The notes under the pieces: model-generated
What the model was told of the DNA's origin: nothing
Databases searched by the model: none
Seen by the model: only the letters and a program-made list of their open reading frames with translations
Part shown: in pieces, positions 51,401-64,000 of the stretch
How the letters are laid out: each line of letters opens with the position of its first letter
Numbering within the stretch: the stretch's first letter is position 1
Position numbers and translations under genes: made by a program
From: Ciona savignyi
Lineage: Eukaryota; Chordata; Ascidiacea; Phlebobranchia; Cionidae
Length of the DNA stretch: 64,000 bases
Assembly: GCA_000149265.1 (NCBI GenBank)
Contig: CH003264.1
Location: 1,533,664 to 1,597,663, forward strand
Direction: 5' to 3'

Positions 51401-54400
51401 ATGCGAAGGACAAACAAAGAAACTAAAACCGACTACTTAGCTGCAAGCAATATATTACAGGTAAATTTTAGACTAAATCCAAATGTTTCTGGAAAGTCCG
51501 GCACTAGCGTAAGCACCCCATCTTCCCACAGTTTCTATACTGGGTTGCATACGTCAAATCCTCAAGCTACTACTTCGGCTTTCACACAATTAGCCACAAA
51601 TGTAGCTCAATTACCTGGTATAAAGTAGAAATCATAATGACGGGTGCTCGACGTGTGTTTCATCAGAGACACGCGTACAGAATTACAACGTCAGAAGAGT
51701 GTTTTAAAATACGTAAGAAAATTTTAAAATGTGCGTTTCACATGTACGCAGATTTAGCCGAAGCCGAAGACGCATGTTTCCACATATTGATATGTTTTTA
51801 AAGGTCAACGTCGTCAAATTTATTGCTGGAATTGCAATTAGGCTAATAAAATACACAAAACACTTGTAGTGGTATATTGTAAACCGGCGGTATTCGCATT
51901 AAGTTGGGTAAATCCATTAACCAGAAATCATAAAATCTGTACACTGCATGTAATGCCTTCGCCCCGAGTTAATGCTGCTTATGAGGTCATACGAAACAAG
52001 TACTTCAAGTAAAGTAAACTATCTAAGCCTCTCTTGGGACAATCTACATAAGTAAAAACTATCTATTGCAGAAATGTTAAAATCGTAACCTGTTAACTAC
52101 AAAACAAAAACATATAATGTTATTTCGTAACTTATGTTGTCAAAATGCATAATTAAATGTTGTCAAAATGCACAATTATTCTAAATAATACCTTCCCACA
52201 ACTTACCAATAGATTTCATCGATTTCCTAAGATGTCTGTCCATGTCTCTAAATCTGTATTTCGGAAAGTATGGTTTGCTAAGTGCACTGGAAAGAAGAGT
52301 AAAATCCAAAATATTTGTACGGTCGAAGGTCGGGTTAGAACTAATCCAGTTTGTAGCAAGTTCTTCTAGCCTGTGCATGGAACCCTGAGCCACGACACAC
52401 GATCGATGGTTGCCGGACTGACGATCGAATTTAAAGGGATCTTGGTTACTGTCATGAGCTAATTAGTCGTTCAGCATAGATCAATAAGTATGGATCTACC
52501 AACTGTGCGTTTTAAGAGAAAGACACTGCAAGTTAAAAGGTATAAGCGATAACATAAACAAAGTAACCTGGATACTACACGCGTTGTGCAACTAAGGGAG
52601 TTACGCTAAGAAAAATAAATATTTTAAACAATAACACTCCTAAGCATTTGGGCAGTAGACAACAACGCACAAACTTAGCGTAAGTAGACGGTTGGAACAG
52701 TAGCGAAAGCGAGCGGTTGAAATTGAAAAGAAGTAAGTGAAGTCATTTCCGAACGCATGGGACGTGCCAACTCACACACTGCGTTTTGATCGAGGATAGG
52801 GTAGTGTTACCCGCCGGGATTAGCTGCAGATTGCAGCTCAGTTTTTACAGCAATGTTTACGGTCTTTATAAAACAAATGGTTGGCGTCTGATGTTTTAAA
52901 CAAGCGCTTCATGGCATCACTGTCACATTTCGCATACGTCACACGAACGAAGCCAATTACGCATAACACGACCGGGAATGTTTAACTATTGAAGTTACGT
53001 GTTTTTTATTTTCAAAATCTCTGTGCGACCAAACACACCCTGAAATGCGAGAATAAACAACTCTGCGGAACACGGCTGCCCAATCATAATACAACCACTA
53101 CTAAGGTATATATATAATAGGAAGTGAGCATGGAGCAATTAATCAGAGGCCGCTTGTTATATACAACAGGTACATGGACCAGTATTATAAAATGTTTAAT
53201 AAAAGACAGCTTAGATGCAAAATAATCATGTTTTGTATTTGTACAAGACCTGAAATTTAAACAGTGTCTATTTGTTAGAATGATCAAGTTAAACAGTTCA
53301 TAGTCAATGTACAGATGTTAAATATTAACAAAAACTCTAACATACAAAAACAGGATCAACAGCAACACAGCAATGAGCATTTCAGCAGTAGGCGACTAGT
53401 ATCCCAATTCATACAGACGATGGTGTTATAAAAAAAATGTGTTTGAAATCTTAAAATCTAAATCACTTTTATTTGTACATTCTTGTGTATTTAAGAGCAC
53501 TAGAAGATAATATACATTACAATGACCATAGGGTGTGCAAGTAATCATGATAATTTTGACATTGAACTGTTTGGCTTTTAGTTGTTATACTTTATTTATC
53601 CCCTTCATGTGTTTTTTTAACAGGGAGCTGCTGACAACTTTGGAAACACAGCAAATCTTTATACAACTGGATTCAAAACAAATATTCTAACATTTATTCC
53701 CTATATTAAATAATTCAACTGCTATTAGAAATGCTATGCAAATACCAGAAGTCAGAACATCTCTGTCAGTATAAAAATAAACACAATGGACACCAAGAAA
53801 TCTAAATTGTTTATTACGTCACACTACAATAGAACAAAAAAATACAACAGTGACTGATCGGCTTACCGATTCTGTTTACCAGCGATTCTCCCTTTCCCTT
53901 GTCCCTTCGCAAGTAATTTGAAGGGACCAATCCAATTTTGAAGTTACTGTTTCGCACCTAGATATGGAAATGGAATTTAAATTAGGAAAGTATGTGAAAA
54001 GCCAGACAATGATCGTATTAGCCAACATTTTTTTGGATTTTATTGTCTATACATTTGTAATGATCTGTTAAATGCACACACCAATACCTAATACTATAAC
54101 AACTATTAAATATGGGACTTAAATATTAAAGCTAAATTTTAGGAATTAAGTGGTAATGTAAATAATATACAAACACAATTTTTTAGGTTTTATAAATATA
54201 AGATTATATATAGATGGAAATCGCTAAGAAGATAATATTGGTGTGAGTACATGATATTTAATCTTAAAATTAAACGAACATTAAAAATTAAGCTTTTGTG
54301 ACAAGCTCAGCTTACTCACCAACCGGATCTCTCCATTAGTACTATTTTAAAATATCTTAACGCAATTATACAAATTTCACAATTCCAAAAATATCGTACC

Positions 54401-54573
54401 AGGCAAAGAAACAATTTACACAATTGATTGAAAATTATTTCTCCAACCTTCCACCAAATATTCTTTGCGTCCAGTAGTACAAGTGTTTCATTTTTCTTTA
54501 TAGATAATTCTGCGGTTTCTTTTGCTGTGTAGTCGTACAAAGCGACAACTGTTTCTTCTCCACCAACAGACAT
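45405..54573 (-). CDS. NCK1/2: NCK adaptor protein (three SH3, one SH2)
   Basis: Cytoplasmic adaptor that links phosphotyrosine receptors to WASP/PAK actin regulators. Exons 54573-54448, 53957-53867, 47544-46856, 46244-46098 and 45605-45405 join in frame to 417 residues (human NCK1 377). SH3-1 covers about residues 7-62 and is split by an intron between WWK and VRNSN. SH3-2 covers about 130-185 (FNYDATKDDEL ... GYFPSNYVE). SH3-3 covers about 210-268 (LYAFNSGNSEEL ... GLVPINYVE). The SH2 domain runs from HWYFGQV (319) to the end, with FLVRDSE carrying the phosphotyrosine-binding Arg346, and C-terminal RHFKVV, YGIGQRKFDSM and LEHYKSAPIYTS. The linker between SH3-1 and SH3-2 (residues 65-128) is Gly/Ser/Pro rich and longer than in vertebrates. 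An acceptor lies 16 bases before the ATG. Invertebrates usually have one NCK gene, so 1 versus 2 is not distinguished. Confidence 0.95.
47545..53866 (-). other. NCK intron 2 (6.3 kb)
   Basis: The longest intron in the window. No conserved exon is recognisable on either strand. A 22-24 base tandem duplication (ATGTTGTCAAAATGCAYAATT) lies at 52134-52180. Its length makes it a natural place for NCK regulatory sequence or alternative first exons, but I see no direct sign of either. Confidence 0.4.
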
Positions 54574-54589
54574 GAGGATTTATATTACA

Positions 54590-56449
54590 CTACAAGTATA
54601 GTTACCACAAAATAACAATTCTAATTCATTCTGTCCATGCAAATGTAAAGATTCAATTTTGCATATTTCTTATAATATAAATATACAGAAATAGTTATAC
54701 CCAGCTAAGAAAATCACTTTACCATAACAAGGAGAACAATACAAAGTTACAATTAAATGATTTTATTCACATGTAACACATATGCAATAAATTTAATATA
54801 ACGGTATATATTTAAGCAATAATTGCTGCATTATTCATACCAACGACAATTTAGAAAATTCATGTAGGAAATACATCTACAGGGCCAATTAACCTTTTAA
54901 AGGTCTGCACCTAAATATGACTATTTTACCGATTGTAATGAATACTTTATCTATATGCCTTAATTAAGTTAATTGCAGTTTTCGTGTCAAAAATCCTGTC
55001 AAAACACTATACGCTTAAGAATATGACTAAATATATATAAAAAAATTGGTTTAATTATTAAGCAATTGTCTTGAATTTTACCAGTAAAATATCCTACAAT
55101 CACACAGTGGCCTACCAGTTTATTTATATATATATATATATATATATGTAAATGCAGACATTATTTTGTTTAAACGATTTTGGCTGACTCTTTTAAGATA
55201 AGGGTATTTTTCGTATTGGATAGGTTTTTTAAAATACTATAGATGTGTAGTAGAATAATGCTGTATGGTCTTATACCTAAGATTGAACCAGGGTTTTGTG
55301 TGGTAAAATGCTAACATACACAAACAAAATTGTTGGCAACAAAAGCCACTTCACAATGTCTTAAATTGGTGTCATGTTTCATTACGCATCGTTTATTTAC
55401 CTTAATGACGTAACAAAAAGACAACTAGTTTTCCAAACCCAATTATTTCAATCTTATATGTCCTTCAGAATATGCCTCAATCCAAATAACATTATGAGTG
55501 ACAAATATAACTTAAACATGCAATTTAAATTAAAGATCAGGCCTACTTAGTATTCTTCATTTCTCAAAATCTCATGCCATTTAGGCATTTAATTGACATT
55601 GTAGTCAAGTTAGCCTATTGTTTTAGTAAAGGTACCAGTGTTCTAAATTTTACCCAATGGCAAAAGCATCTATGGATGTAAAGGATCTAGACGAAGATGT
55701 GAAATGTTGCCCACATAAGAAATTTTTTGATTGTGTCGATTAAAGACAGATGACAGCACACCAATACTTACCCTACCGCCTTTTATAACTGTTAGGTATA
55801 TCTAAAAGCTTACGAAATGAAAATTACATATAACACGATGTTAAAATGTGTGCTAGAAAGTAAATACTGTAAATGACTAATCCTATTTGAACAAGAACAA
55901 GATTTACCATCTTATATGGTACTTTAACCCGAGTTGCCCGTAGAGATGTTCTAAATCTATGACGTAACCTTTTTAGAGCGATTTAAATGGCATTTCTCCG
56001 AATTCGGTATTTTTATTTCCAGAATCTACCAGGGCGTCTAAATAATATTTCCAACTGCGTAATCCAGGGAGTGTACGGGAGCATAGATCAGTGTTCAGTC
56101 AGACCACTTTCTGTGCTGCGGTGTTTCTGCTTGCATGAGTCCATATTTATGTTTGAGCCAACGGTGTTTTCCATTCCACGGAAAAACATCGAAAGGGCAA
56201 AAGTAGATATTATTTATCATTTTACGAAAAGCCAACGTTGGCTGGCGCCTTGATTTTAAGACCCTAACGTTGGCCCTTTGTTGTGTTAGCGTTGGCCCCA
56301 TGTGATAGCCTAGAGATCCAGAATCATTATTAAAGGGAAAATATATAAATTTAAATGTCCAGTTTACATGTTGCAATTTATAAAAAAATGTTTATGTTGT
56401 GCATGTATATTTAACAATTAATATAAACTTTTGTAAAGCTTTAAACATT
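54590..56449. other. NCK-CHEK1 spacer, left part
   Basis: Region upstream of NCK on its strand. It holds a TA microsatellite (55126-55148) and the palindromic AACGTTGGC cluster at 56231-56300. No exon seen. Confidence 0.45.
55126..55148. repeat. TA microsatellite
   Basis: Uninterrupted TA dinucleotides in AT-rich intergenic DNA. Confidence 0.85.
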
Positions 56450-56685
56450 TAGCCTTGCGGTTAAGCGCGTTGCCTTTCGAAAAATCGAAAAGGTTGCAGG
56501 TGCGAAACTGGTCGCTAGCTAGTCGGTTGTGTCCTTGGGCAAGCACTTTACGGACATTGCTTGAACCCAGCGGATTAATGGGTTCTACCAAATTGAAGGA
56601 ACGTGTCTATCATATACAACACACTGCAATAGCTCCGGTAACCCGACGATGGGCGCGAGGTGATCTGACGGTTGCCCGTGTGTTA
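56450..56685 (+). mobile_element. tRNA-derived SINE, second family, best copy
   Basis: A-box-like TTGCGGTTAAGCGCG near 56455 and B-box-like GCAGGTGCGAAACTGG near 56497, then the body GGACATTGCTTGAACCCAGC and the tail GGTTGCCCGTGTGTTA. It is cut by the assembly gap at 56686, which may hide its 3' end. Confidence 0.7.
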
Positions 56686-56785
56686 NNNNNNNNNNNNNNN
56701 NNNNNNNNNNNNNNNNNNNNNNNNNNNNNNNNNNNNNNNNNNNNNNNNNNNNNNNNNNNNNNNNNNNNNNNNNNNNNNNNNNNNN
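56686..56785. other. Assembly gap (100 N)
   Basis: Exactly 100 N directly after a SINE tail, between NCK and CHEK1. Repeat sequence probably caused the break. Confidence 0.98.
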
Positions 56786-57521
56786 ACCAAGGGGGTCCAA
56801 CAGGAAGCCGAACGTTGTCAACATTGCATTAAAAGAAGATCAATATATTTAACCGCGATTATTTTTTGGTTTTAACTTCGCGGTTTTGTATAAGCATCTA
56901 ATTAAAGATGTGTTTAACCAATTAATAAACCTTCCGGGTTGAGTTATGTAATGGACTTCATTTTCCCACATCTGGCCCGCCGACTAAAGCAGTTGCCCAC
57001 CCCTGATTAAACAGTACTACCACTCCAAGACCTATAAAATAAAATACATCTAATTACCCGTGAGCGGGTAGAGAGACTACACGGCAATATGACAATATAA
57101 CGTGTACTAACGTCCATTAATTTTTCCAATTCACGGGGATTAAATTTAATATCCTTTTACAAATTAAAAAAAATTAAATGGAAGTTTTAATCAATGACAC
57201 AACAATAGTCACGTTATGTAATGCATTGTAATGGCCAATTAATTGTCTTACTCCGATTCGATTTGGGTCTTTCCTTTTTTATGGTAATAATTTTGAGGTA
57301 GCTTTTGTAAAGGATAGTTTATCGTAGAAAATCACATGTGTTTTCAGTACAATGTTAGAAAGAAGAAAAGAAAACGAAAAAGTGAATCAAGGCGGCAGTA
57401 AGCAAAATGAATGGAAGTAACAACGGCAGAGAACAAAATATCCATTCTCGAAAGAACAGACAACTGCTGATACGCACAGTTACAAAAACTGGTGACGAAC
57501 AAATATATTCTGTAATCATGC
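56786..57521. other. CHEK1 3' flank
   Basis: Non-coding sequence between the gap and the CHEK1 stop. It probably includes the CHEK1 3'UTR. No canonical AATAAA is evident close to the stop on the - strand. Confidence 0.4.
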
Positions 57522-63577
<6,056 letters not shown>

Positions 63578-63611
63578 AGCATAAAGATGTTTGAAAGCCC
63601 GTTTAACACAG

Positions 63612-64000
63612 CTAAAAAGTTATACTACTGTTGCCGCCAATTCAATTGATTTATTTACCTGATTTCCCGCCAGAAAATTACTGAACATAGAAATATAATA
63701 TAAATATATAATCGGTGAGGGCTGGAGAATTATTGCGATAGGCTATACAGTTACAGCGATGGCAAGCGATTTGAGAAATCATTTTGACTCCACGTCATGT
63801 ATCGCTGATCTGACAAGCGATATCGTTCTAGTAGAAACAAGTTCTTTTCTATCACTTTTAACGCTTGCATCGTCGAAGTTTGGCGAAAAATTTCAGAAAA
63901 GTTAGCGCTTTATCCTTAATGTAGCTACAATGACCGTTTTGGTGCCTTGCCAACAAGGACACACTAAATTTACCACAAATGTGTGTTTTTTTATAAAAAG
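63612..64000. other. CHEK1 upstream region
   Basis: About 390 bases upstream of the CHEK1 leader acceptor, presumably promoter or an outron. No other gene is recognisable at the right edge. Confidence 0.4.

Noticed and set aside
51401-51628. Ser/Thr-rich open stretch of 75 codons in NCK intron 2, + strand
   Set aside because: No known domain or splice support; composition-driven chance opening is likely.

Overview
The window is animal nuclear DNA, AT-rich, with split genes in consensus GT-AG introns. The gene content (DNA polymerase alpha, an Arx-type homeobox gene, CHK1, NCK, UXT, LAMTOR5, FAM185A, mitochondrial L34, proteasome alpha-3) is bilaterian. Short introns, tightly packed housekeeping genes and a 3' splice site a few bases before almost every start codon suggest an organism with spliced-leader trans-splicing. 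A tunicate close to Ciona is my best guess; this is inference. Two runs of exactly 100 N are assembly gaps.

Left part (1-23.6 kb): 26 coding exons of POLA1 on the + strand, starting about 340 residues into the protein and ending at 16492, followed in the same direction by an Arx-like paired-type homeobox gene (21074-22867). POLA1 and ARX are also neighbours on the human X chromosome. POLA1 joins in frame throughout. Its polymerase motifs are intact, but its first C-terminal zinc site lacks a cysteine. The Arx reading frame shifts just after the homeodomain.

Middle part: 23.6-28.4 kb is filled with small non-autonomous DNA transposons and a SINE. A dense cluster of five small genes follows: FAM185A (+), LAMTOR5 (-), UXT (-), MRPL34 (+) and PSMA3 (-). 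FAM185A and LAMTOR5 converge with 14 bases between their stop codons. UXT and LAMTOR5 look like an operon. UXT and MRPL34 are divergent. 35-45 kb is repeat territory, dominated by a nearly complete two-ORF LINE (36060-41193) with target-site duplications, inserted at the 5' edge of a tRNA-like SINE.

Right part (45.4-63.6 kb): NCK (five coding exons, - strand, SH3-SH3-SH3-SH2) and CHEK1 (nine coding exons, - strand, kinase plus KA1 tail), both with complete reading frames. Their introns and spacers hold SINEs, fold-back repeats and TA microsatellites.

The genes are independent housekeeping and signalling functions rather than one pathway. The points most worth following are the POLA1-Arx linkage with an unusual large POLA1 intron, the UXT-LAMTOR5 pair, the LINE with its cysteine-rich ORF1 at a tRNA-like target, and several well-bounded MITEs. 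No LTR element, endogenous virus or CRISPR array was seen. Gene identities come from recalled family sequences, not from a search.
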